Source: Kitasatospora herbaricolor (GTDB lineage: Bacteria > Actinomycetota > Actinomycetes > Streptomycetales > Streptomycetaceae). Taken from it: a stretch of DNA of 64,000 nucleotides. The stretch covers positions 8,145,501 through 8,209,500 of the forward strand of contig NZ_JAUSVA010000002.1 of the NCBI RefSeq assembly GCF_030813695.1, written 5' to 3'. Positions 26,191 through 34,149 of the stretch are shown in pieces; the stretch's first letter is position 1; every line of letters begins with the position of its first letter. The position numbers were made by a program, and so were the translations under genes. The notes under the pieces were generated by a model. It ran no database searches, was not told the DNA's origin, and saw only the letters and a program-made list of their open reading frames with translations.

Positions 26191-26414
26191 CGTGGCCCCG
26201 CAATGGGGTTCCCGGCCTCCCGGCCCGGCATGACTTGCGCCCCCAGTCGATCATGATCGAAAAGGTGGTGTCACCGGGCTCGGAGGCGTTGGCAGACCGC
26301 TAATGAGGGGCTTGAGCGCCGGATCCCGCACCGGGTGAGGCAGGCTCTCCGTAACGTGGATGCCGGCACGCCGATGCCGCAGGGCCGGGGAGGACGAGAC
26401 CTGGGGAGGGCCGG
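26190..26414 (+). ncRNA. Candidate bridge RNA of the IS110-family element
   Basis: IS110-group elements encode a structured guide RNA in the non-coding stretch upstream of the recombinase. This ~220-base stretch has that position, no coding potential in the recombinase frame, and self-complementary parts such as the 14-bp palindrome TCGATCATGATCGA (26247-26260) directly followed by AAAAGGTG, which pairs with the right target flank. Ends and loops are not resolved. Confidence 0.45.
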
Positions 26415-27617
26415 TTGACCAGCACCGACGGCATAGATCTCTATCTCGGCCTGGACGTCGGCAAGGGCGAGCACCACGCAACCGCGCTCACCCCGGCCGG
26501 CAAGAAGGTCTTCGACAAGGCACTGCCCAACAACGAGCCCAGGCTCCGTGAGCTGTTCACGAAACTGCAGGCCAAGCACGGGACCGTGCTGGTGGTGGTC
26601 GACCAGCCGGCCACCGTCGGCGCCCTGCCGCTGGCCGTCGCCCGCGACACCGGCTGCCGCATCGCCTACCTGCCCGGCCTGACCATGCGCCGGATCGCCG
26701 ACCTCTACCCGGGCGAGGCGAAGACCGACGCCCGCGACGCGCACGTCATCGCGGACGCCGCCCGAACCATGCCACACACCCTGCGCGACCTGGTGGCCGC
26801 CGACGAGACCGTCGCCGAGCTGGAGATGATCGCCGGGTTCGACGACGACCTCGCGGGCGAGTCGACGAGGATCAAGAACCGTCTGCGGGGCCTGCTCACC
26901 CAGATCCACCCGTCCCTCGAGCGCGTGCTGGGCCCGCGACTGGACCACCCGGCGGTCCTCGCCCTGCTCGAACGGCACGGCTCCCCGGCCCAGTTGCGCA
27001 AGGCGGGCCGACGTCGACTGATCACACTGCTGCGGCCCAAGGCCCCACGGTTGGCCGAGCGCCTTGTCGAGGACATCTTCACCGCCCTTGACGAGCAGAG
27101 CGTCGTCGTCCCCGGCACCGAGGCCGCCGCGCTGATCGTCCCCAGCCTCGCCGGCTCACTCGGCTCTGTGCTCGACCAGCGCAGACTCCTCGCGGCGAGG
27201 ATCGAGGAACTGCTGGAGGCGCACCCTCTTTCCCCGGTCCTGATCTCGATGCCCGGCATCGGGATCAGGACCGCCGCCCGGATCCTCGTCGACGTTGGCG
27301 ACGCAAGCGTCTTCCCGACCGCCGGCCACCTCGCGGCCTACGCGGGTCTGGCGCCCGTCACCCGCGCCTCCGGCTCCTCGATCCGCGGCGAACACCCCTC
27401 CCGTCGGGGCAACAAACAGCTCAAACGGGCCTTCTACCTCGCCGCGTTCGCCTCCCTGTCCCAGCCCGAGTCACGCACCTACTACGACCGGAAACGACGC
27501 GAGGGCAAGCACCACGTCGCCGCCCTCGTCGCGCTCGCCCGACGCCGCATCGACGTCCTCTTCGCCATGCTCCGAGACGGCACCCTCTACCAGCCCCCGA
27601 CCGCCGCTACCGGTTGA
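26415..27617 (+). CDS. IS110-family recombinase/transposase
   Basis: A 400-aa DEDD-type recombinase. The TTG start is preceded by GGAGGG five bases upstream. The RuvC-like N-domain has LGLDVGKGEHH with Asp14, VVVDQPAT with Asp63 in the place usually held by Glu, and KTDARDAHVIA with Asp105/Asp108. The C-terminal transposase domain has SMPGIGIRTAARIL, GHLAAYAGLAPVTRASGSSIRG with the candidate catalytic Ser, and RRGNKQLKRAFYLAAF. Length and domains are complete, so the element may be active. The gene runs opposite to the interrupted IS5 transposase. Confidence 0.92.
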   Translation: MTSTDGIDLYLGLDVGKGEHHATALTPAGKKVFDKALPNNEPRLRELFTKLQAKHGTVLVVVDQPATVGALPLAVARDTGCRIAYLPGLTMRRIADLYPGEAKTDARDAHVIADAARTMPHTLRDLVAADETVAELEMIAGFDDDLAGESTRIKNRLRGLLTQIHPSLERVLGPRLDHPAVLALLERHGSPAQLRKAGRRRLITLLRPKAPRLAERLVEDIFTALDEQSVVVPGTEAAALIVPSLAGSLGSVLDQRRLLAARIEELLEAHPLSPVLISMPGIGIRTAARILVDVGDASVFPTAGHLAAYAGLAPVTRASGSSIRGEHPSRRGNKQLKRAFYLAAFASLSQPESRTYYDRKRREGKHHVAALVALARRRIDVLFAMLRDGTLYQPPTAATG

Positions 27618-27640
27618 CGAAGACCATAGGGGCACCTTTT

Positions 27641-28046
27641 GTCGGGCCGCCTCCTGCTCGCGCGCGGCCTCCTCCAGGGCCTGCATGAGCTCCTCGTCGA
27701 CGAGCATCCCGGCGGCGTCGTGGTGGGCGCGGACAGTCGTCGAGTCGACGCTGACCAGCGACAGGTCCGTCTTTCCCTCGCGGGCGGCCTCGGCGATCAG
27801 GCCTTCGAGCAGGGCACTGAACACGCCGGCGTCCCGCCAGACCCGAAACCGGCCGAAGACCGTGGACCACGGGCCGAACTCCTCAGGCATCTCCCGCCAC
27901 TGAGCACTGGAGCGGAACCGCCAGATCACCCCCTCGAACTGGTCGCGAAGCCGTTCGGGGTAGGGTCCGAACCTGCCGATCGGCAGGTAGGGCTCGATCA
28001 AAGTCCACTGCTCGTCGGTGAGTTGCCTACGCGTCACAGTCAACAT
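27641..28046 (-). pseudogene. IS5-family transposase, N-terminal fragment
   Basis: The N-terminal part of the split transposase starts at the ATG at 28046 (MLTVTRRQLTDEQW). It contains IEPYLPIGRFGPYPERLR, VIWRFRSSAQWREMP, FRVWRDAGVF and VSVDSTTVRAHHDAAG, which has the first catalytic Asp. Coding resemblance ends at REQEAARQK, where IS110 sequence begins. Confidence 0.88.
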
Positions 28047-28111
28047 TCCTACCGGGTTCTGCCCCGGAGCAGGGGCAGAACCCGAAGATTGATCACAACA
28101 CCACACAGGCC

Positions 28112-29299
28112 CTAGGCCCGGGCGCCGCCACCGCCGTTCGTCGGCGGGTCGACCGCGAAGAGCTGCTCCTCGACGTGGTCGAGGGCCACCCTCAGCGCCC
28201 CCATCGCCACCACCTCGGAGCCCAGGGCGGCGAGCGCGACCTCGGGGGCCCGCAGGGTGTACAGCGCCAGCTGCTTGCGCAGCGGCTCCAGCACGCCGTC
28301 GAGCCCGGCCGCCCAGCCGCCGACCACCACCAGCTGCGGGTCTATCGCCAGGACCAGCGCGGCGACGTCGTGCACCAGCCGGCCGAGGAAGCGGTCCATC
28401 GCGACCTGCGCGACCTCGTCGCCCTCGCGGGCCAGCCGCAGCACCCGGGCCACCGCCGCCTCGTCCAGCGGGTCCAGCGGCTTGCCGGAGGTGGAGAGCA
28501 GCCGCTCGGGGGTGGCCTCCCGGCCGAGCAGGTGCAGGGCGCCGATCTCGCCGGCCGCGCCGCCGAAGCCGCGGTGCAGCTTCCCGTTGATCAGGGAGCC
28601 GGCGCCCGGGCTGAGCCCGGCCATCACGAACACCACGTCGCCCATGCCGACCGCGGAGCCCTGCCAGTGTTCGGCGATGGCCGCCAGGTTGGCGTCGTTC
28701 TCGATCAGTACCGGACAGCGGAACGAGCGGCGCAGCCGGCCCCCGAGGTCGAGCCCGGTCCAGCCGGGCATCGCGGTGCCGAGCTGCACGGTGCCGTCCC
28801 GGTCGACGATGCCGGGGCTGCCGACACCGACCGCCCACAGGTTGTCCCGGGAGATCCCGGCCTTGCGCAGCACCTCGGCGACGGTGGTGCGGACGGCGCT
28901 GAGCCGCTCCTCGGCGTCCAGCGCCTCGTCCACCGGCTTGAAGTGGGTGCCGACCACCTCGCCGGCCAGGTCGGCCAGGATCACCCGGATGTCGTGGACG
29001 CCGATCTCGATCCCGAGGATGTGACCGGCCTCGGCCCGGAACCGGAACCAGCGGGCGGGGCGGCCGCGCTGGCGGCCGCCGCCGGGCTGCGCCGCGCCGG
29101 CCTCGTGCTCGACCTCGGCGACCAGGCCCGATTCCACCAGGCTCTCGATGACGCCTTCGACGGTGGGCCGGGAGAGGCCGGTGTCTCCGACGAGCTGAGT
29201 GAGGGTCACCGACTGACCGGATCGCAGTGCGCGCAGCGTGACGGCGGCGTTGATCCGCCGCAGCAACGAGGAGTCTCCTCCGGTGAGCCGATCCGACAA
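28112..29299 (-). CDS. ROK-family transcriptional regulator
   Basis: A 395-aa ROK protein. A TTG start is chosen (LSDRLTGGDSSLLRR) because AAGGG lies seven bases upstream and homologous N-termini begin similarly; upstream in-frame sequence is Arg/Ala-rich and unlikely to be coding. The HTH spans ~15-70 (ALRSGQSVTLTQLVGDTGLSRPTVEGVI). The sugar-binding domain has AVGVGSPGIVDRDGT, PVLIENDANLAA and FGGAAGEIGALH. The ROK zinc-binding CxCGxxGC motif is absent, replaced by LLGREATPERLLS, so ligand sensing may differ. Its TAG stop codon is formed by the right CTAG duplication of the IS5 element, so the insertion left the protein intact. Confidence 0.87.
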   Translation of the reverse strand: MSDRLTGGDSSLLRRINAAVTLRALRSGQSVTLTQLVGDTGLSRPTVEGVIESLVESGLVAEVEHEAGAAQPGGGRQRGRPARWFRFRAEAGHILGIEIGVHDIRVILADLAGEVVGTHFKPVDEALDAEERLSAVRTTVAEVLRKAGISRDNLWAVGVGSPGIVDRDGTVQLGTAMPGWTGLDLGGRLRRSFRCPVLIENDANLAAIAEHWQGSAVGMGDVVFVMAGLSPGAGSLINGKLHRGFGGAAGEIGALHLLGREATPERLLSTSGKPLDPLDEAAVARVLRLAREGDEVAQVAMDRFLGRLVHDVAALVLAIDPQLVVVGGWAAGLDGVLEPLRKQLALYTLRAPEVALAALGSEVVAMGALRVALDHVEEQLFAVDPPTNGGGGARA

Positions 29300-29701
29300 G
29301 GCGCTACCCTTCCGCGTTCGCGCGACAACTCTGGCGCGCGGTGCCGAGTTCGAGTGCGCGGTGGCTTCTGACGCACCGCGGAACACGCCCGCCCGGAGCG
29401 CGTGCGACAGTGCGGCGGTAACCGGAGGGCGTGAGCCGGATGCTACCGGTGACCCCTGTCGGCGGGCGAGCATTTCCGCAGCTCATAACGGCTTCGGTAT
29501 CTAAATGGTACGGATCTGTGGGTACCTGCACCGGGCGCCTGGGCGGCCGCCGGTCACCCCGGTGCGGCGGCTCTCCCGGGGCTCGCCCGCCGAGGGGGAC
29601 CGGGGCCGGCCCCGCGGGGGTGACGCCCGGTGCTCCTGGGGCGGCCGGCGTTTCACGGGCTGCCGGTGGCCCGTCCGGCCGCCCGGGCCGAGCCCGCGGG
29701 T
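29300..29701. other. 402-bp region between ROK and flavin-oxidoreductase genes
   Basis: Contains the promoter region of the leftward ROK gene, including an AT-richer patch at 29480-29515 with no clear hexamers. The probable terminator of the oxidoreductase gene is at 29641-29682. No gene is supported. Confidence 0.45.
29641..29682 (-). terminator. Hairpin downstream of the flavin oxidoreductase gene
   Basis: Outer stem GCGGCCGG/CCGGCCGC (29641-29648 with 29675-29682) and inner stem ACGGGC/GCCCGT (29655-29660 with 29669-29674), with a 6-base one-sided bulge. Confidence 0.45.
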
Positions 29702-30937
29702 TCAGCGGACGGCGCCGGGGAAGCCCGTCGGCCCGCGGGTGTCCCGTACGGGCCACAGGTGTGGTTCCTCCGTCCGCCGGGCCCAGAACGGGTGCCCGGC
29801 CCAACGGCCCTCCAGCCGGTGGACGCTGCGGTGTTCGCGGAGGTAGCCCGCGTACACGGCCCGCACCCCGTGCCCGTACTCGGCGAGGGCCGAGCGGTGG
29901 CCGCGCAGCCGGGCGTCGAGCGCCTCCCCGGCGTTCAGGCCGGTGACCAGGGCGGTCAGGACGCCCTGGGCGGAGAGCGGGTCGAAGGCGACGGCCGCGT
30001 CACCGGCGGCGATCCAGCCGTCCCCCCAGGGCCGGTCGAGATGCGCGCTGTGGGCGGGCGCGCGGCGCGGGGCCCGGCCGGGGTCGGCGGGGTGCGGCTC
30101 CGCGCGGGTGCGGACGTGACGGGTCCGCAGCATCCTGCGCAGGAACGGTCCGGCGTCCGTGGGCGCCGCGGCGGGCAGGTCGGCGTCGGTGAACCAGGTG
30201 ACCAGGCGGTGCCGCGAGGGCAGCGGGGCGGTGTACCACCAGCCGTCCGGAGCGGACTCGACCAGGGAACAGCCGTCGACCGCCTCCGGGCCGGGCCCGA
30301 GGGTGAGGTGGGTGGCCGTCAGCCGGTCCAGGGTGCGGCGCCGGGCGCCGCAGCGGGTCGCGAGGGCGGCGGCGCGTCCGGTGGCGTCGACCAGCCAGTC
30401 GCACCGGACGGTCCGGCGGCCGGCGGGCCCGCGCAGCTCCACGCTCCAGTCGCCCTCCGGAGTGCGCATCGGCGGCCGGACGGCGCTCCGTTCGGCGAGG
30501 TCCGCGCCGGCCGTCCGGGCGGCGGCACGCAGCCGGCGGTCGAACAGCGCCCGGTCGAGGAGCCGGCCGTGACCGTACGGGTCGCGGATCGAGTGCACCG
30601 ACCGGAGTTCCGCCGATCCCCAGGCGGAGAGCCTGCGGTAGCACGGCAGGTGTCCGGACCCGAGCACCTGCGGCCCGATCCCGAGGTCGTCCAGCAGCAC
30701 CGCCGCGACGGCGGCCAGCGACTCGCCGGCCTTGGCGGGACCGGTCCCGGCGTCCGCCAGCAGGACGCTGCGGCCGGCCCGGGCCAGGGTCAGCGCGGCG
30801 GCGCTGCCGGCCGGGCCGCCGCCGGCGACCAGCACCTCGTAGCGGGCGGCGGGCTCCGAGGGCTCCGTGGGCTCCGAGGGCTCCGAGCCGTCGGCCGGGG
30901 CCGGGGGTTCCGCGGGGTCCGGGGTCGGTACGGGCAT
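29702..30937 (-). CDS. FAD-dependent oxidoreductase (monooxygenase/halogenase-like)
   Basis: A 411-aa flavoprotein. The ATG MPVPTPDP has GGAGG six bases upstream. After a Pro/Glu-rich leader of ~30 residues comes the dinucleotide-binding motif VLVAGGGPAGSAAALTLARAG. Later come WLVDATGRAAALA and the second FAD motif GWIAAGDAAVAFDPLSAQGV. This architecture is that of the geranylgeranyl-reductase/flavin-dependent halogenase-like group. No halogenase Lys or WxWxIP motif was recognised, so the substrate is unknown. It stands alone between a regulator and a divergent methyltransferase gene. Confidence 0.85.
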   Translation of the reverse strand: MPVPTPDPAEPPAPADGSEPSEPTEPSEPAARYEVLVAGGGPAGSAAALTLARAGRSVLLADAGTGPAKAGESLAAVAAVLLDDLGIGPQVLGSGHLPCYRRLSAWGSAELRSVHSIRDPYGHGRLLDRALFDRRLRAAARTAGADLAERSAVRPPMRTPEGDWSVELRGPAGRRTVRCDWLVDATGRAAALATRCGARRRTLDRLTATHLTLGPGPEAVDGCSLVESAPDGWWYTAPLPSRHRLVTWFTDADLPAAAPTDAGPFLRRMLRTRHVRTRAEPHPADPGRAPRRAPAHSAHLDRPWGDGWIAAGDAAVAFDPLSAQGVLTALVTGLNAGEALDARLRGHRSALAEYGHGVRAVYAGYLREHRSVHRLEGRWAGHPFWARRTEEPHLWPVRDTRGPTGFPGAVR

Positions 30938-31178
30938 GAGGTCCTCCGTGGTCGCACTTCCTCCGGCTGCGAAGCTAGCGGGCCCAGGGCCGGGGGAGGC
31001 CCCGACGCCCCCGGTGTTCACGCGGAAGGGTCGTTCCCCGCGGGCCCGTGGGCGCCCGCGGCCGGTCGTGCGGCCGGTCGTGCGGCCGGTGGCGCGGGTG
31101 CCCGCAGCCGGCCGTCCGTCCGGAACGCGGTCGGGCGCGCGGTCATCGGGGGTGCCGGGCGGCCTCTATGCTGCGGGC

Positions 31179-31880
31179 ATGCCGAACGAGCTTCGTCCTC
31201 TTCATCCGGGCACCACCACGCTGTCGGATCCGGCCTTCGTCCGGGAGAAGACCCGGCTGACGCTCGTTCCCTTCGTTCCCGAGGTCCGCCTGCACATGGC
31301 GGACGACGCCATCACGCTCTGGGAGTCGACCGAGGAGGCCCGCGGCGAGATCGGACTGCCGCCCCCGTTCTGGGCGTTCGCCTGGGCCGGTGGCGTGGCG
31401 GTCGCCCGGTACGTGCTCGACAATCCCGACCTGGTGGCCGGGCGTTCGGTGCTGGACCTCGCGGCGGGATCCGGGCTGGTCGGGATCGCGGCCGCGCTGC
31501 GGGGCGCGGCCTCGGTCCGCGCGGCGGAGATCGACGCCTACGCCGTGGCCGCCATCGGGATCAACGCCGAGGCGAACGGCACCCGGGTCGCGGCGGCCGT
31601 CGAGGACCTGCTGGACGGCGACGGCGCGCCCGCCGAGGTGGTGCTCGCCGGGGACGTCTTCTACGAGCGGACGATGGCCGCCCGGTTCCTGCCCTTCCTG
31701 GAGCGCGCGCAGGCCCGGGGCGCGGTCGTGCTGGTCGGTGACCCGGGCCGGGCGTACCTCCCGCGCGAGCGGTTCACCGCGCTGGCCTCCTACGAGGTGC
31801 CGGTGGTCGCCGACCTGGAGGACACCGCCCTGAAGCGGACCACCGTCTGGCGGCTCGGCGAGGCGCCGGCCCGACGTTGA
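31179..31880 (+). CDS. SAM-dependent methyltransferase (ETF-beta lysine methyltransferase-like)
   Basis: A 233-aa class I methyltransferase. The glycine-rich SAM loop is SVLDLAAGSGLVGIAAA, followed by RAAEIDAYAVAAIGINAEANG and VVLAGDVFYE. The preceding PPFWAFAWAGGVAVARYVLDNP is characteristic of the Nnt1/ETFB lysine-methyltransferase group, whose members methylate protein lysines. The target here is unknown. The start MPNELRPL is the first Met of the conserved part; no strong Shine-Dalgarno is seen, so a leaderless transcript is possible. Confidence 0.85.
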   Translation: MPNELRPLHPGTTTLSDPAFVREKTRLTLVPFVPEVRLHMADDAITLWESTEEARGEIGLPPPFWAFAWAGGVAVARYVLDNPDLVAGRSVLDLAAGSGLVGIAAALRGAASVRAAEIDAYAVAAIGINAEANGTRVAAAVEDLLDGDGAPAEVVLAGDVFYERTMAARFLPFLERAQARGAVVLVGDPGRAYLPRERFTALASYEVPVVADLEDTALKRTTVWRLGEAPARR

Positions 31881-31995
31881 CCTTCGGTGCGGCGCCGTCC
31901 GGTGCGCCACCGCCCGGTGCTGCGTCGCCCGTTGCGGCGCCGCCGCCGGGGAAATCCCCTCGTGGCGGCCCCGGCCGAGCTGGTAGACAGTCGGC

Positions 31996-32421
31996 ATGAC
32001 CGATCCGATCATTCGTACCGCCGGCCTCCACGAGGTGCCGGACCTGCTGGAGTTCTGGGCCCGGGCGGCCGAGGGCACCAGCATCACCGACGACGCCGAC
32101 GGCCTGGCCCGGCTGATCGCCAGGGATCCGCAGGCCCTGATCGTCGCCGAACTCGACGGCGCGGTGGCCGGCACGGTGATCGCGGGCTGGGACGGCTGGC
32201 GCTGCCACCTCTACCGGCTCGCGGTCGACCCGGCGCGCCGCCGGCAGGGGATCGGCGCGGCGCTGCTGGCCGCCGCCGAGCGGCGCTTCGAGGAGCTCGG
32301 CGGCCGCCGGGCGGACGCGATGGTGCTCGACCACAACGAGTTGGGGCAGCGAACCTGGCAGCGCGTCGGCTACGGGCCCCAGCCGCAGTGGACCCGCTGG
32401 GTCAAGCCGCTCGGCGGCTGA
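31996..32421 (+). CDS. GNAT-family N-acetyltransferase
   Basis: A 141-aa acetyl-CoA-dependent acetyltransferase with the family motif A visible as YRLAVDPARRRQGIGAALLAAAE. A hydrophobic beta-strand (ALIVAELDGAVAGTVIAG) precedes it, and the C-terminal DAMVLDHNELGQRTWQRVGY supplies the conserved Asn and aromatic residues. The acceptor is unknown. It lies 115 bases after the methyltransferase gene on the same strand. The downstream 32430-32510 stretch is a degenerate tandem repeat of CCCGCAG-like units. Confidence 0.88.
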   Translation: MTDPIIRTAGLHEVPDLLEFWARAAEGTSITDDADGLARLIARDPQALIVAELDGAVAGTVIAGWDGWRCHLYRLAVDPARRRQGIGAALLAAAERRFEELGGRRADAMVLDHNELGQRTWQRVGYGPQPQWTRWVKPLGG

Positions 32422-32521
32422 GCGCGCCCCCGCCGGCGCGCCCGCAGCCCGCGCCCGCAGCCCGCACCCGCAGTCCGCGCCTGCAGTCCGCGACCGGAGG
32501 GCCGTCCCGCTCCCGCCGGGG

Positions 32522-32839
32522 TCACCCGCGCTCCCGCATCCCACGAGGCGTACAACGCCGGGCCGGCACGGTGGCGCGGCGGCCCCCCGGACGCTCCCGG
32601 ATCCCGGGCGATGTGACGGGCGGTGAGGTGAGTGTGGTGGAGACGGCGGCGCGGGTGCGCTCCACCTCATCGGTGAGCTGGGCGGTGATGGCCTCGACCG
32701 GGCCTCCCCGCTCCCTTCCCCGCAGGGCGGTGCGCACCGGGCGACGGGCCGCCGCGGCGGACTGTGGCTCGTCGGGCAGCAGCTCGATCGCGGAATCCGC
32801 GACCGGTGGCCGCTCCTGGGCCTCGACGGCCACGGTCAC
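32522..32839 (-). CDS. Hypothetical protein translationally coupled to a membrane protein
   Basis: A 105-aa protein of unknown function. Its GTG start overlaps the stop codon of the upstream membrane-protein gene in a GTGA tetranucleotide, the main reason to believe it is expressed. The first ~75 residues have balanced, acidic composition (DSAIELLPDEPQ, VEAITAQLTDEVERTRAAV). The last ~30 are Arg/Pro-rich and may be non-essential. No domain recognised. Confidence 0.45.
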   Translation of the reverse strand: MTVAVEAQERPPVADSAIELLPDEPQSAAAARRPVRTALRGRERGGPVEAITAQLTDEVERTRAAVSTTLTSPPVTSPGIRERPGGRRATVPARRCTPRGMRERG

Positions 32840-33192
32840 CGTGTGTCGGACAACAACGCCAGCCCTGCCAGGAGCCCGCCGTAGGCCAGGACCAGCAGCA
32901 GAGCGAAGAGGACCAGGATCCAGCCGGTCACCAGTCCGAGCAGCGCGAGGCCGCGGTCACGGCCGCCCAGCCGCTTGCCCCGGCGGCGGCCGAGGTGGCC
33001 GGCGGGGATCGCGACGGCACCGGTCGCGAACACGAGGAAGGTGTACAGCCCGCCGTACAGCAGCCAGAACAGCGGGGTCAGGAAGACTCCCGCGATCAGC
33101 GCTGCCCCCAGGGAGGCAGCCCCGATGCTGATCCGCGCAGGTGTGTTACGGGCGGTGCCTGCCGTTTCGGCCTCCTGGGCAACTGCGGTCAC
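32836..33192 (-). CDS. Small integral membrane protein
   Basis: A 118-aa protein with about three hydrophobic segments (ISIGAASLGAALIAGVFLTP, GGLYTFLVFATGAVAIPAG, GLALLGLVTGWILVLFALLL) separated by a basic loop (GRRRGKRLGGRDRG). It looks like the DUF4190-type small membrane proteins of actinomycetes. The GTG start is preceded by AGAGGA eight bases upstream. It appears to form a two-gene unit with the coupled hypothetical gene; role unknown. Confidence 0.68.
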   Translation of the reverse strand: MTAVAQEAETAGTARNTPARISIGAASLGAALIAGVFLTPLFWLLYGGLYTFLVFATGAVAIPAGHLGRRRGKRLGGRDRGLALLGLVTGWILVLFALLLVLAYGGLLAGLALLSDTR

Positions 33193-33430
33193 GTCCGAAT
33201 TCCTCTCGCCGGCTTCGGCGGTCACTCTACGAGAGAGGGGGACTCGAGCTTGATGCCTTCTCCGGGGCAGAACCTGGTAGGAGACCGAGGAGACGGAGCT
33301 CGGCCCGACGGCGTCGCCGATCCCCCGCGTGCTCGGAGGCGAGCCGGGCTGCTCGACGGTGTGCTCCACGATGCGCAGAATCCTGGCCTTGCGGTCGGTC
33401 GGTCCGTCGCTGTTCCGCCTCCCGCCGGGG

Positions 33431-34033
33431 TCACGCCCCCGCGGGGGTCGCGAACGCGTCGAGCAGCGCGTCCACCTCGCGGGTGACGCCGGCCAGCGCG
33501 GCCTCGGGGTCGCCGGCCCGGGCGAGCAGCATGCCCGCTTCGCAGAGGGCGCCCAGCAGCAGGTGGGTGCGGATGTCGAGGTCGCCCGGGCGCAGCCGGC
33601 CCTCGTCGACCGCTGCGCCGAGGCCCCTGCGCAGCAGGGCGACGCTGTGCTCCGCCTCGATCTCCCGGACCTCCTCCCAGCCGAGCACCGCAGGACCGTC
33701 CAGCAGCAGGATCCGCCGGACCGCCGGGTCCAGGCAGCTGCGCAGGAAGGCCGCGCACCCGGCCCGGACGGCCGCCAGGGCGTCGGGGGAGCCGGCCGCG
33801 GCCTGGTGGAGCAGCAGGGCCCGGCGTTGCTCCTGGTGCAGGAAGGCGGCGCGCAGGAGGGCGGTCTTGCCGTCGAAGTGGTGGTAGACCGCGCCCTTGG
33901 TGACACCGGCGGCCCGGGCGATCCCGTCGATCGACACGGCCGGGTAGCCGTCCCGGCCGAACAGGGTGATCGCGGCGTCCACGATCTCACCGGTGGTGCT
34001 CTCCGAGCGGTCCGCCTGGGTCCTTCTGGCCAT
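33431..34033 (-). CDS. TetR-family transcriptional repressor
   Basis: A 200-aa TetR protein. The start MARRTQADRS has a GAGGAGG just upstream. The N-terminal HTH is clear (IVDAAITLFGRDGYPAVSIDGIARAAGVTKGAVYHHFDGKTALL). The C-terminal ligand domain is helical, with the recognisable FLRSCLDPAVRRILLLDGPAVLGWEE seen in many actinomycete TetR proteins. It is divergent from a SnoaL-like gene across a 116-bp region with repeated GGTACG/TACGTA elements that are its probable operators. Confidence 0.9.
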   Translation of the reverse strand: MARRTQADRSESTTGEIVDAAITLFGRDGYPAVSIDGIARAAGVTKGAVYHHFDGKTALLRAAFLHQEQRRALLLHQAAAGSPDALAAVRAGCAAFLRSCLDPAVRRILLLDGPAVLGWEEVREIEAEHSVALLRRGLGAAVDEGRLRPGDLDIRTHLLLGALCEAGMLLARAGDPEAALAGVTREVDALLDAFATPAGA

Positions 34034-34063
34034 TGCTGCCTCCTCTTGACGCCACATACTAAC

Positions 34064-34107
34064 GGTACGTAAGTTCCGTACCGCAAGTACGTACTGGTGG
34101 TACGTAA
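34064..34107. promoter_or_regulatory. Cluster of palindromic operators between TetR and SnoaL-like genes
   Basis: GGTACG/CGTACC arms at 34064-34069 and 34077-34082, the 10-bp palindrome AGTACGTACT at 34086-34095, and a second GGTACGTAA at 34099-34107 (the first at 34064-34072). The arrangement suits dimer or double-dimer binding by the adjacent TetR protein, repressing both genes. Confidence 0.7.
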
Positions 34108-34149
34108 CATTGGCAGGCATCTGGCTTCCCTTGGGGGAGAGGACAGTTC

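Larger units (their letters stand above)
26190..27640 (+). mobile_element. IS110-family element nested in the IS5 element
   Basis: Boundaries are approximate (left ~26185-26200, right ~27620-27640) and inferred from where the IS5 transposase coding stops and resumes. It comprises a ~220-base non-coding left part, a 400-aa recombinase gene and a short right end. There are no terminal inverted repeats, as expected for IS110. The octamer AAAAGGTG (26260-26267) is complementary to CACCTTTT at the right junction (27633-27640), possibly reflecting RNA-guided target pairing. Confidence 0.75.
25579..28115. mobile_element. IS5-family insertion sequence (interrupted), with CTAG target duplication
   Basis: The element proper is 25583-28111. 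Its 22-bp terminal inverted repeats (25583-25604 and 28090-28111; left end GGCCTGTGTGATGTTGTGAT) differ at one position. The flanks are exact 4-bp duplications CTAG (25579-25582 and 28112-28115), the YTAR-type target typical of IS5 relatives. The DDE transposase runs leftward but is split by an IS110-family element of roughly 1.45 kb, so this copy cannot move by itself unless supplied with transposase in trans. The right CTAG copy contains the stop codon of the adjacent ROK gene. Confidence 0.92.

Noticed and set aside
26185..26400. Exact ends of the IS110 element
   Set aside because: The empty IS5 site could not be reconstructed in frame from this sequence alone, so only approximate boundaries are reported.
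29702..30937. Tryptophan halogenase
   Set aside because: The FAD motifs fit, but the halogenase-specific WxWxIP motif and catalytic Lys context were not seen, so only flavin oxidoreductase is called.
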